This document shows, piece by piece, positions 36,594 through 44,560 of a stretch of 63,763 nucleotides of DNA (positions are counted from its first letter, which is position 1; each line of letters starts with the position of its first letter). The position numbers and the translations under genes were made by a program. A model generated the notes under the pieces. That model was not told where the DNA came from. It saw nothing but the letters and a program-made list of their open reading frames with translations, and ran no database searches. This stretch comes from an uncultured Porphyromonadaceae bacterium (GTDB lineage: Bacteria; Bacteroidota; Bacteroidia; Bacteroidales; Muribaculaceae), in contig CAMTMX010000007.1 of assembly GCA_947073495.1 (NCBI GenBank), positions 1-63,763 of the forward strand, written 5' to 3'.

Positions 36594-37399
36594 CTGACAA
36601 TCCCTTTGTCGAGCAAGCGATGCTTAACCATCATTCTCACCGGTGTAGGTGTGACCCCCACAAAGAATATGGAAAGACGGTTGAGCCATCCGTTGACATA
36701 TTGTTTTTTCTTTCGTAACATACGGTCGATCGCCTTGCGTGCAAATTTCTCCGGAGTGTCGAGCACGCCGATCCTAACGGCAAGTCCTTTAAGGTTTTCA
36801 GGAAGACCGAAAAGATTTGTCGCTATTCCTCCGGGACATGCCACGGTCACACCGACTCCATAATCTTTCATTTCATAATGGAGCGCCCGGGTGAAGACCC
36901 TTATGTATGCTTTTGTTGAAGCATACATGGCGAGCCCGGGCATTGGCATCCAGCAAGACATCGACGACATGTTGAGAATCCATCCCGACCCCCTGTTTGC
37001 CCTTTTTCGTGCAAACCAGCGCGAAAGGGTAGTGACCGCGCGGATATGGAGGTCGATAAATGTGTCGATTTTTTTCTGTTTTGTCTCTACGACCGGAGAG
37101 AATGAGAATATTCCGGCATTATTGATGAGTATGTCGGGGTCAAGACCGGATTCTTCGCAAAAGGCATTAATGTTTTTAGTAATTCCGGGAAGTGTGAGAT
37201 CGAGAGTGAGGATGAATATGTAGGATCCTGTGCTTTTCGAGATTTTGTCTGCGGTTTTGAGAAGAAGTTCTTCATTGATATCGACAAGAATAACTTCGCA
37301 TCCTCTTTTTGCCAGTTCCATTGCGAATCTCGAACCGATGCCTCCGGTGGCTCCGGTGACAATGGCGCAATGCCCTGAAAGATCGTCAAATTTTCCCAT
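36590..37399 (-). CDS. Short-chain dehydrogenase (17-beta-HSD12-like)
   Basis: A 269-residue SDR with TGATGGIG, NNAGIFSF, a catalytic Ser in LNMSSMSCW and YASTKAY. The C-terminal hydrophobic stretch and course resemble membrane-associated hydroxysteroid dehydrogenases of the HSD17B12/3 type. I chose ATG 37399 (MGKFDDLSGHCAIVTG), which overlaps the upstream reductase gene by 14 bp; ATG 37417 is possible. It is coupled to genes on both sides. In the known Odoribacteraceae-type bile acid cluster an SDR acts as 3-beta-hydroxysteroid dehydrogenase; whether this one does is inference. Confidence 0.88.
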   Translation of the reverse strand: MGKFDDLSGHCAIVTGATGGIGSRFAMELAKRGCEVILVDINEELLLKTADKISKSTGSYIFILTLDLTLPGITKNINAFCEESGLDPDILINNAGIFSFSPVVETKQKKIDTFIDLHIRAVTTLSRWFARKRANRGSGWILNMSSMSCWMPMPGLAMYASTKAYIRVFTRALHYEMKDYGVGVTVACPGGIATNLFGLPENLKGLAVRIGVLDTPEKFARKAIDRMLRKKKQYVNGWLNRLSIFFVGVTPTPVRMMVKHRLLDKGIVR

Positions 37400-38609
37400 T
37401 TCTTCTCTTGATGTCATCGATTTCTTTAAGAATAGCCGACGGGAGGTTGTCGAGATGCTTATGGCATGCCATCTCTTTTGAATACATGCGGGCGATGCAA
37501 TAATTGACGTGGTCGCATCCACACCGGTGGCATTCATCGTGCTTCATCCGGTTTACGAAATCAGGTTCGTTTAGAAGAGCCCTTCCCATCTGGACAAATT
37601 CAAAGCCCTCATCCATTATGGCGTCTGCGTTTTTGCGGCTCACCACGCCGCCGACGTAGACGAGCGGGAGCTTCAACTCCTGCCGGAATATCCGTGCGTC
37701 TTCAAGGAAATATAGTTCTTTGAAGGGAGATTTTGGTATCATGAATTTACCAAACCATCTGACCCCGTATTTTAGCCACAGCTGCGGCATATAATGGGTC
37801 ATGGTGTAGATCGGCATCTCTCCGCGCATCACATACATAGGGGCTTTGCTTACAAATCCTCCGGAAAGCACGATTGCATGGGCTCCTAAGTTTTCTAATT
37901 CCTTAGCCACTTCAAGACATCCGTCGATGTCGAGTCCCCCCTTGAATCCGTCGCGCATGTTGGTTTTTACAAGCACCCCCATGTCTGATCCGGCAGCTTT
38001 CATCACCTCTTCCATACATTCCTGCATGAATCGCATGCGGTTTTTAAGGTCTCCTCCATATTCGTCGTGCCTGTGGTTGGTGTAGGGGGAAAGGAACTGA
38101 GAGATAAGGTAGCCGTGACCGGCATGCACTTCCACGCAGTCGAACCCGGCATCGCGTGCCGTGCGGACCGCATCACCGAAATTGCGTGCCATCTTCTTGA
38201 GCTCATCCTTACGCAGCCCCCTTACGATAGTCGGGGAATAAAGATTGAAACCGGAAGATGCCCCTACGGGTGTTGAACCTGCAGTGGAACGATGGGTCAT
38301 ATTTCCGCAATGTCCTATCTGTATTGATGCTTTTGCCCCGTAGCCGTGAATGCCGTCGGTTATTTCTCTTAAAGCCGGAATTATCTCGGGTCGGAGCCAT
38401 AGCTGGGTCTTGAAAGATAGCGCCGAGCGGCATATCCCGGCATATGCAAGAGTGGTCATTCCCACTCCCCCCTTGGCAACGCTAAAGTGATAATCTCGTA
38501 GCATTGGTGTGGGGTTGTTGTCTTTTCCCATTCCTTCGAATGCCGCAGACCGGATTGTGCGGTTGCGGAGGGTGACGGGTCCGATGTTGCCGGGTGTAAA
38601 GAGGTTCAT
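37386..38609 (-). CDS. Old-yellow-enzyme-type flavin reductase, candidate steroid 5-beta-reductase
   Basis: A 407-residue FMN TIM-barrel reductase of the NADH:flavin oxidoreductase/2,4-dienoyl-CoA reductase family. It begins LFTPGNIGPVTLRNRTIRSA. The barrel carries QIGHCGNMTHRS, DAGFDCVEVHAGHGYLISQFLSP, NRMRF and a phosphate-binding end VQMGRALLNEPDFV. A Cys-rich tail (CHRCGCDHVNYC) fits an iron-sulfur site. It lacks the second NADH domain of full-length (640-residue) dienoyl-CoA reductases and BaiCD/BaiH. A reductase of this family is the 5-beta-reductase of the isoallo-bile-acid gene set. It lies 41 bp after the 5-alpha-reductase homologue. Confidence 0.85.
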   Translation of the reverse strand: MNLFTPGNIGPVTLRNRTIRSAAFEGMGKDNNPTPMLRDYHFSVAKGGVGMTTLAYAGICRSALSFKTQLWLRPEIIPALREITDGIHGYGAKASIQIGHCGNMTHRSTAGSTPVGASSGFNLYSPTIVRGLRKDELKKMARNFGDAVRTARDAGFDCVEVHAGHGYLISQFLSPYTNHRHDEYGGDLKNRMRFMQECMEEVMKAAGSDMGVLVKTNMRDGFKGGLDIDGCLEVAKELENLGAHAIVLSGGFVSKAPMYVMRGEMPIYTMTHYMPQLWLKYGVRWFGKFMIPKSPFKELYFLEDARIFRQELKLPLVYVGGVVSRKNADAIMDEGFEFVQMGRALLNEPDFVNRMKHDECHRCGCDHVNYCIARMYSKEMACHKHLDNLPSAILKEIDDIKRRNGKI

Positions 38610-38650
38610 ATTGTTGAGATTTGTTGCAATGAATTAAGAAAAGAGAGTGG

Positions 38651-39430
38651 TCAATATATAAATGGAATTATATATCTCCGATGGAGGGAGGTGAATTCTG
38701 AGCCGAATTCTTTCGTATATCTTTTTGAAAGGGATCGTGCACGGGGTGCAAGATTGGCAAAAGTCCAGAGAGCGAAAACGGCACCGGGCACCGACCAGGT
38801 GAGTATTGCAAATCCTATCCATTCGGTGAGTTCCCCAAAATAGTTGCCTGCCGTCACGAACCTGTACATACCTTTCCGGGGTATGTAGTGGCACGTGTCG
38901 CCGGGCTTTCTCAGATTCCGTATCACGTGGTCGGAATGAATGTTGATCGCCATTCCGCAGATGAAAACCATGGTTCCAAGGATAAAAAGGGGAGATGAAA
39001 GCCAGGAGTCTGCATATCTGTCGGGAGTTGCTATATAAAACAGCCAGCCCCCAATCATATAAGCGTTGATAGTATTGAAAATCATTCCCATAATTACAAT
39101 CGCCCATGGCATCCTGCTCTTGCCTCGCATGAGGAATGGAAATATGAACGTGCGCTGGAAATAATGGAACTCAAACAATCCTGCCATGATGCATGGCGCA
39201 GGTTGGGTTGCCCTGTCGCTGAATATCCATAGAAGAGCCATGCATATAAATGCCGGAGCTTCCATCACCACCCATCCCGCACGGTTGTTGACCGAAGGGC
39301 CCCATTTTGTGGAATATGTCATTCCATAGGCGGCTTCAATGCGATGAAGCGCAATGAAAACGATGACGGCAAGCGCTGCCATTGTGCCCACCACGGCGTT
39401 GAATATTATCGGATTAAAAATTGTTTCCAT
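38651..39430 (-). CDS. Steroid 5-alpha-reductase homologue
   Basis: A 259-residue membrane enzyme with about seven helices, the same length as human SRD5A1/2. From memory of the human proteins, the match is striking: RAGWVVMEAPAF, FHYFQRTFIFPFLMRGK, INIHSDHVIRNLRKPGDT, TAGNYFGELTEWIGFAILTWSVPGAVFALWTF and the C-terminal IIPFIY. The Glu in MEAPAF and Tyr in HYFQRTF correspond to human active-site Glu57 and Tyr91; Gln56 is Met here. It would reduce a 4-ene-3-ketosteroid to the 5-alpha form with NADPH. It is the first gene of the run, preceded by a palindromic operator candidate. Confidence 0.88.
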   Translation of the reverse strand: METIFNPIIFNAVVGTMAALAVIVFIALHRIEAAYGMTYSTKWGPSVNNRAGWVVMEAPAFICMALLWIFSDRATQPAPCIMAGLFEFHYFQRTFIFPFLMRGKSRMPWAIVIMGMIFNTINAYMIGGWLFYIATPDRYADSWLSSPLFILGTMVFICGMAINIHSDHVIRNLRKPGDTCHYIPRKGMYRFVTAGNYFGELTEWIGFAILTWSVPGAVFALWTFANLAPRARSLSKRYTKEFGSEFTSLHRRYIIPFIY

Positions 39431-39455
39431 GCTGACAAAATTAACGAAAATTATT

Positions 39456-39484
39456 TAAGTGAACAATATCGTGGCGTTCACTTA
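39456..39484. promoter_or_regulatory. Palindromic operator candidate before the steroid-type cluster
   Basis: TAAGTGAAC (39456-39464) and its exact complement GTTCACTTA (39476-39484) are 11 bp apart, so half-site centres lie 20 bp, two helical turns, apart. The site is 26 bp before the 5-alpha-reductase start in the divergent region. It resembles a dimeric repressor site of TetR-like size. No regulator gene is adjacent. Confidence 0.5.
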
Positions 39485-39545
39485 GGATAAATAAAGTTAA
39501 AAAAAGTGATATTAGTATATAAAACATGACTATTTGGAAAACATG

Positions 39546-39576
39546 TTTGAGCAATGGCTTATTTTCATTAATTTTG
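39546..39576 (+). promoter_or_regulatory. Bacteroides-type promoter of the ABC exporter gene
   Basis: TTTG (39546-39549), 19 bp, then TAATTTTG (39569-39576): an exact match to the TTTG/TAnnTTTG consensus at the usual spacing. The predicted start is near 39583, giving a leader of about 54 nt. Confidence 0.8.
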
Positions 39577-39636
39577 CAGAAACAAAACGCGGTGTCGGAT
39601 GGCATGTAATCAAGACATCGGCTTCAACCTATCGGA

Positions 39637-41472
39637 ATGAAAGATCTTTTAATGTTTATAAGGCGTTTCGCACGCCCCTATAAGTGGAATGTGTTATGGA
39701 GTGTTGTTTTCAACTTTCTCACCATGTTTGCCACTATCTTTTCGTTTGCATTCATAATGCCGATATTGAAAATTCTGTTTAAGCTTGACACCACAGAATA
39801 TTTCTATATGCACATCGGCGATGACAATATTCAAGAGGTTGCGATCAACAATTTTTACTGGTATGTCACTCAATTGATTTCTAAATTCGGAGAGTCTAAT
39901 ACGCTGGCGTTGCTTGCCGGAGTTTTGGTTGTGGCTACTTTTATGAAGGTGATAATGGCTTATTTCAGCGATTATTTCACCATCCCTCTCCGCAACGGGG
40001 TTGTGCGCGACATCCGCAACATGATGTATGCTAAAATCCTGTCGCTCCCCATCGGCTTTTACACAAATGAAAGGAAAGGTGATATAATGTCGCGCATTTC
40101 GGGAGATGTCTCCGAGATAGAGGCGTCGGTGGCTTCGAGTCTTTCGGCATTGGTGAAAAACCCGATATTGATAATCGGATATCTGTCTGTGATGTTTATG
40201 CTAAGCTGGAAGCTCACAATCTTTGTGTTTCTGCTTCTCCCGATGGCGGGATGGGTAATGGGCACCGTTGGTAAAAAGTTGAAGGCTAAGTCATTGAAAG
40301 CGCAGGAACTTCTCGGCACTATTCTTTCCACCACAGAGGAAACTATCGGCGGACTCCGCATAGTTAAGGCGTTTAATGCCGAGAAACAGATGGAGAAGAT
40401 GTTTGATTCGGAGACCGATGAATATCGCAGGATCAGTAATTCCATACAGCGCAGATATTCTCTTGCCCACCCGATGAGCGAGTTTCTCGGCACAGCGGCG
40501 ATAGCGATCGTCCTTTGGTTTGGTGGCGTGCTTATACTTGGTGGCGACACTTCGATAGATGCACCCGGATTCATTTATTACATGGTGATTTTCTATAGCA
40601 TCATCAATCCGGCAAAGGAGTTGTCGAAAGTGTCGTATGCTATCCAGAAAGGTATGGCGTCATTGAAGCGTGTGGATATGATCCTTAATGCCGACAACCC
40701 TATCAAGGATGCAAAAATTCCGGTGCATATCAAGAAGAATGCAGAGACCGGTGCCATCAGATTCAAGAATGTTTCTTTCAGTTATGACGGTGAGAGAGAG
40801 GTGCTTGACAATATTGATCTCGACATACGTCCCGGTATGACTGTGGCGCTCGTGGGACAGTCCGGTTCCGGGAAGTCTACGCTTGTGGATTTGATACCTC
40901 GCTTCTGGGATGTGCAGGAGGGGAGTGTGGAGGTTGACGGTTTCAATGTGCGTGATTATAAAGTGAACGAACTGAGGTCGCTGATGGGTAACGTGAATCA
41001 GGAGGCGATTCTGTTTAATGATACGTTTTTCAACAATATAGCTTTTGGAGCCCCCGATGCCACAATGGAGGAGGTGGTCGCCGCCGCTAAGATAGCGAAT
41101 GCCTACGATTTTATCATGGATACGCCGGAGGGCTTTGACACTATGGTGGGAGACCGCGGTTGCCGTCTTTCCGGAGGACAACGCCAGCGTATCAGTATAG
41201 CCCGTGCCGTGCTGAAGAATCCCCCGATCTTGATTCTTGATGAAGCGACTTCGGCACTCGACACTGAGAGTGAGCGTCTTGTGCAGGAGGCTTTGGAGAG
41301 GTTGATGAAAAACCGTACTACAGTTGTTATTGCCCATCGTCTTTCAACTATTGCGAATGCCGATATGATATGTGTGATGTATGAAGGTAAGATAGTTGAA
41401 CGAGGCTCACATGATGAGTTGATCGCCCTCGACGGGCATTATCGCCGTCTTGTGGAGATGCAGCAGGTTTAG
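39637..41472 (+). CDS. MsbA-like ABC exporter (fused permease-ATPase)
   Basis: A 611-residue half-transporter: six membrane helices in residues 1-325, then an ATPase domain with Walker A GQSGSGKST, signature RLSGGQRQRISIARA and Walker B ILILDEATSALD, and the H-loop VIAHRLST. Closest by eye to lipid A/lipid flippases of the MsbA type, but peptide or drug exporters share this layout. It is monocistronic under a strong promoter and divergent from the steroid-type cluster. Confidence 0.9.
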   Translation: MKDLLMFIRRFARPYKWNVLWSVVFNFLTMFATIFSFAFIMPILKILFKLDTTEYFYMHIGDDNIQEVAINNFYWYVTQLISKFGESNTLALLAGVLVVATFMKVIMAYFSDYFTIPLRNGVVRDIRNMMYAKILSLPIGFYTNERKGDIMSRISGDVSEIEASVASSLSALVKNPILIIGYLSVMFMLSWKLTIFVFLLLPMAGWVMGTVGKKLKAKSLKAQELLGTILSTTEETIGGLRIVKAFNAEKQMEKMFDSETDEYRRISNSIQRRYSLAHPMSEFLGTAAIAIVLWFGGVLILGGDTSIDAPGFIYYMVIFYSIINPAKELSKVSYAIQKGMASLKRVDMILNADNPIKDAKIPVHIKKNAETGAIRFKNVSFSYDGEREVLDNIDLDIRPGMTVALVGQSGSGKSTLVDLIPRFWDVQEGSVEVDGFNVRDYKVNELRSLMGNVNQEAILFNDTFFNNIAFGAPDATMEEVVAAAKIANAYDFIMDTPEGFDTMVGDRGCRLSGGQRQRISIARAVLKNPPILILDEATSALDTESERLVQEALERLMKNRTTVVIAHRLSTIANADMICVMYEGKIVERGSHDELIALDGHYRRLVEMQQV

Positions 41473-41632
41473 GGCAATTGGCAATTAGTAATTAGCAATT
41501 AGTAATTAGTAATTAGCAATTAGTAATTAGTAATTAGCAATTAGCAATTAGCAATTAGCAATTAGTAATTAGCAATTGGCAATTAGTAATTAGCAATTAG
41601 TAATTAGCAATTAGTAATTAGTAATTGAGTTG
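41473..41632. repeat. AT-rich tandem array of AATTAGTAATTAGC-like units
   Basis: About 150 bp built of the heptamers AATTAGT, AATTAGC and AATTGGC in irregular order. It lies in the 211-bp gap after the exporter gene. It holds no gene. Similar sequence recurs at 55875-55925. Confidence 0.85.
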
Positions 41633-41634
41633 AA

Positions 41635-41665
41635 GGTTTAGGATTTAGGGTTTAGGGTTGGGGTT
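41635..41665. repeat. TTTAGGG telomere-like short array
   Basis: GGTTTAGGATTTAGGGTTTAGGG-type units end the preceding array. The same kind of sequence occurs at 52751-52790. Confidence 0.7.
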
Positions 41666-41683
41666 ATCTTGAAAAAATGATGC

Positions 41684-42169
41684 ATGATACGCCGGGTTGA
41701 CTTGGAAAGAGATATCGCTGATATCACTCGTATTTATGGGTGGTATGTCAGCAATACGACCGTCACTTTTGAGGTTGTCCCACTCTCTGAGACAGCGATG
41801 AAGGAAAGGGTCGACGGCATAGCGTCTGCATTCCCCTGTTTTGTCTGGGAGGAGAATGGGCAGGTCGCAGGCTACTGTTATGCGCATCGTTGGAAGAGTT
41901 TCCCGGCTTATGATGTGACCCTCGAGACCACAATCTATCTTGATCCGGAGGTAAAGGGCATGGGGATCGGTTTTAAACTTATGAAGCACCTTATTGAGGA
42001 GTGTCGGCATCAAGGTTTTGTGTCGCTGATAGCTTGCATAACAGCTGAAAATGAGGAATCGTGTCGGTTTCATGAAAAACTCGGATTCGAGAAGGTTTCC
42101 CGTTTTAGGAGAGTAGGCAAGAAGTTTGGTCGTCTTCTCGACGTCGTTGACTACCAATATATAATTTAA
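41684..42169 (+). CDS. GNAT N-acetyltransferase (phosphinothricin-acetyltransferase-like)
   Basis: A 161-residue GNAT enzyme that would acetylate a small amine with acetyl-CoA. The start IRRVDLERDIADITRIYGWYVSNTTVTFE, middle CYAHRW and coenzyme A loop VKGMGIGFKLMKHLIEECR follow the PAT/BAR-like subgroup, ending with FHEKLGFEKVSRFRRVGKKFGR. The natural substrate is unknown and resistance should not be assumed. It stands alone between repeats and the TPR gene. Confidence 0.88.
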   Translation: MIRRVDLERDIADITRIYGWYVSNTTVTFEVVPLSETAMKERVDGIASAFPCFVWEENGQVAGYCYAHRWKSFPAYDVTLETTIYLDPEVKGMGIGFKLMKHLIEECRHQGFVSLIACITAENEESCRFHEKLGFEKVSRFRRVGKKFGRLLDVVDYQYII

Positions 42170-42197
42170 GCTTCAGCTATGAAACTGAATTATTTAC

Positions 42198-42205
42198 TAA
42201 TTTTG
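42198..42205 (+). promoter_or_regulatory. Candidate -7 box for the TPR gene
   Basis: TAATTTTG matches TAnnTTTG and lies 43 bp before ATG 42249. No good TTTG is found at the -33 position. Confidence 0.45.
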
Positions 42206-42248
42206 TAATGAAGTCAATTAAACAAGCAGTTTTCACCTAATTTGACAA

Positions 42249-43937
42249 ATGAAACCCCTCCAGAAATATCCTCTTCTGTTTATTGTCTTGTTGGCTATTT
42301 CCATACTTACCGGTTGCAGCTCGGAACCTGATCCTCTTCTTGAGCGGATCGACAGGCTTTCGGAGAAGGATCCCGGTCTCGCTCGTGACGCACTCGACAG
42401 TATCGACCCGAAGTCGCTCGCTGCTCCTGACCGACACCTCTACGACCTGCTCGACATAAAGATAGATGATAAAAATTACGTGAGGCATACCTCCGACTCC
42501 CTTATCCTCGATGTTTTGGACTACTATTCCTCACACAAAGACTCACCCCGTTATCCCGAAGTCCTATACTACGCCGGAAGGGTCTACAGCGATCTCGGCG
42601 ACGGTAAGACGGCACTTAAATATTTCCAGCCGGCAGTGGATATGCTTTCCGAGAATGGTGATAATTCCGCATTGTTAGGAAGTGCCATCGCTCAGGTCGG
42701 GAATTTATTGTCGCGCCTGGGCTTGTATGATCAAGCAGTTCCGTATGTTTCAAAATCAATTGTGCTTGATTCCGTTTCGTGCGACACTCTAAACTGGATC
42801 AGGGATAAAAGGTTACTCGGTTCGATTTATATACGTTCAAAAAAGTATGATAAAGCTATATCGTCATTCAAGTCTGCCTTATTACTGGCAAATACTTTTG
42901 ATGTGAATGAAATGAGGATTATCAAAGTGTATTTAGCTGCATGTCATTATGAAAAGGATGAAATTGGATCTGCTGTAAAAGAAATCCGCAATATACCTGA
43001 AACGATCGATTCCCTGTCACAGAATTTTGCTTTGGCGTATGCAGCTAAAATCTATCTGAAAGCGGAGAAACTCGATTCTGCATACTTGTATTCCCGGCAA
43101 CTTGTAAACAGCAACAGTTCAAATAATAAAATCATAGGATATTCTGTATTATTGTCTCCTAAGCTGAGCCGATTTATACCTTCTGATTCTCTTTATTATT
43201 ATTTTAACGGATATAAAAATGCAATAGAGGATTTCCACAACCGCCATCAGGCTGAATCCGCCATCACGCAGAATTCCCTATATAATTATGAATTGCATGA
43301 TAAAGAAAGGATTAAAACAGAGGATGAAAATAATTCATTGAAAATTTGTATATATGTATTGCTCTCTCTTCTCCTCATATCCGTTTCATTTTATTTTTAT
43401 AAGAAATATCGCGACAGTAAAAAATTGCTCAGGCTCCATGAATCTTTAGAGAAAGCAAGATTATTGAAAGAATCGCCAATAGATCTAACTGGGTTTAAAG
43501 AACCCATGGGGAACACTGAAAATGAATTACGCCTGAAGCTTCAGCATGAATTGATTGAGATTTTCGACCGAAATGGAAATGATGTCAAGACGCCTTCTCC
43601 GATTCTGGAATCAGAGGTTTATTTAAATATAAATGAACTTCTAAAAACAGGGAAAGGGATACCGGATGGCAGTGAACTCTGGCAAGAACTGGAAAAAGAG
43701 ATTGAAAACAATTGCTGTGGTTTTAAAAAGAAACTGGAGATACTGACATCGGGGAAATTGAAAGAAAAAAGCTATCGTCTCGCAATGTTGATAAAAGTGG
43801 GTTTCAAACCTATGGAAACTACGATTCTTATGAATAAGGCAAAAGGTACGATTTCGCACTATCGGAAAGGATTGGTCGTTTCAATGTTCGGTGATAAGGA
43901 TACTGAAGACCTCGATAGACTGATTCGGCTTATTTAA
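42249..43937 (+). CDS. TPR lipoprotein with membrane helix and possible HTH tail
   Basis: A 562-residue protein: lipobox SILTGCSSEP (Cys 22), TPR helices in about residues 60-330 (EVLYYAGRVYSDLGDGKTALKYF; KRLLGSIYIRSKKYDKAISSF), one membrane helix near 370-390 (ICIYVLLSLLLISVSFYFYKKY), and a cytoplasmic C-terminus. The last 60 residues (YRLAMLIKVGFKPMETTILMNKAKGTISHYRKGL) look like a LuxR-type recognition helix. This layout is common in Bacteroidales, where it is taken to be a membrane-tethered signalling protein. It lies just upstream of the RiPP locus and may regulate it; that is inference. Confidence 0.8.
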   Translation: MKPLQKYPLLFIVLLAISILTGCSSEPDPLLERIDRLSEKDPGLARDALDSIDPKSLAAPDRHLYDLLDIKIDDKNYVRHTSDSLILDVLDYYSSHKDSPRYPEVLYYAGRVYSDLGDGKTALKYFQPAVDMLSENGDNSALLGSAIAQVGNLLSRLGLYDQAVPYVSKSIVLDSVSCDTLNWIRDKRLLGSIYIRSKKYDKAISSFKSALLLANTFDVNEMRIIKVYLAACHYEKDEIGSAVKEIRNIPETIDSLSQNFALAYAAKIYLKAEKLDSAYLYSRQLVNSNSSNNKIIGYSVLLSPKLSRFIPSDSLYYYFNGYKNAIEDFHNRHQAESAITQNSLYNYELHDKERIKTEDENNSLKICIYVLLSLLLISVSFYFYKKYRDSKKLLRLHESLEKARLLKESPIDLTGFKEPMGNTENELRLKLQHELIEIFDRNGNDVKTPSPILESEVYLNINELLKTGKGIPDGSELWQELEKEIENNCCGFKKKLEILTSGKLKEKSYRLAMLIKVGFKPMETTILMNKAKGTISHYRKGLVVSMFGDKDTEDLDRLIRLI

Positions 43938-43957
43938 TTTTTAATTATTTTATGATT

Positions 43958-44009
43958 AAAGGGTTAACGGGGTGTGCGAATGACCATTCGCACACCCCGT
44001 TAACCCTTT
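43958..44009. terminator. 24-bp perfect hairpin after the TPR gene
   Basis: A 24-bp stem with no mismatch (43958-43981 with 43986-44009) closes on a GACC tetraloop. It lies 20 bp past the TPR gene stop. Two further TTCGCACA copies follow at 44019-44026 and 44030-44037, repeating a piece of the stem. It is far longer than a normal terminator. Confidence 0.7.
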
Positions 44010-44067
44010 GTCTCAAATTTCGCACACTTTTCGCACAAAAAATATAGGCATTTTGCTTGCTGGATTA

Positions 44068-44075
44068 TAAATTTG
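44068..44075 (+). promoter_or_regulatory. Candidate -7 box for the secreted-protein gene
   Basis: TAAATTTG matches TAnnTTTG. The TTTG at 44052-44055 is only 12 bp upstream, too close for a standard promoter. The box supports ATG 44108 over any upstream start. Confidence 0.4.
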
Positions 44076-44107
44076 CTAAAAAATCAAAAATTATAAAAAC
44101 AATTGAA

Positions 44108-44497
44108 ATGAATAAATCAAAATTAACTTTCGTTCTTATATCATTGGTTATGGTCTGCCTTACCTTTGATATGCATGCAACGTCTCAGAATCCATATAAC
44201 GTGGATTTAAGTGAAGAACCGTCAGACGAAATTATAGAAGACCCGCTGCCTGATCACAGAATGCCTGCACGAAAGATTATGTGTGAAATCAGCCGGGAAA
44301 ACGGTGTGGTCATCTACCAATCCGGTATCGCAGACGAGATTGTTTCATACGAAATCTACGACATGACCGGGTCTAACATCGCAATCTTCAGTGACGAGCA
44401 GTCGTTCATCGACTTCATCTTCTCCGGTATCTCAGGCGAATATCTCCTGCGTTTCCGGACAGACTCGCACGTATATTCCGGAATCATTTACAAATAA
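44108..44497 (+). CDS. Small secreted DUF3244-like protein
   Basis: A 129-residue secreted protein with signal peptide MNKSKLTFVLISLVMVCLTFDMHA and a C-terminal beta domain in which VVIYQSGIADEIVSYEIYDMTGS and GISGEYLLRFRTDSHVYSGIIYK look like the DUF3244 beta-sandwich typical of Bacteroidales. ATG 44108 places the signal peptide first. It is 63 bp before the RiPP precursor and shares its direction, so it may belong to the same operon. Function unknown. Confidence 0.75.
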   Translation: MNKSKLTFVLISLVMVCLTFDMHATSQNPYNVDLSEEPSDEIIEDPLPDHRMPARKIMCEISRENGVVIYQSGIADEIVSYEIYDMTGSNIAIFSDEQSFIDFIFSGISGEYLLRFRTDSHVYSGIIYK

Positions 44498-44560
44498 TCA
44501 AAGATCATTCATATTTATTATTGAATGTAAAATAAATGTTAAACCATAAAACTTTTACCT

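Noticed and set aside
41473-41632. Possible CRISPR array
   Set aside because: Units are 7 bp with no unique spacers and there are no cas genes.
43958-44009. Attachment site or phage operator
   Set aside because: No integrase or phage gene lies nearby; position after a gene end favours a terminator-like role.
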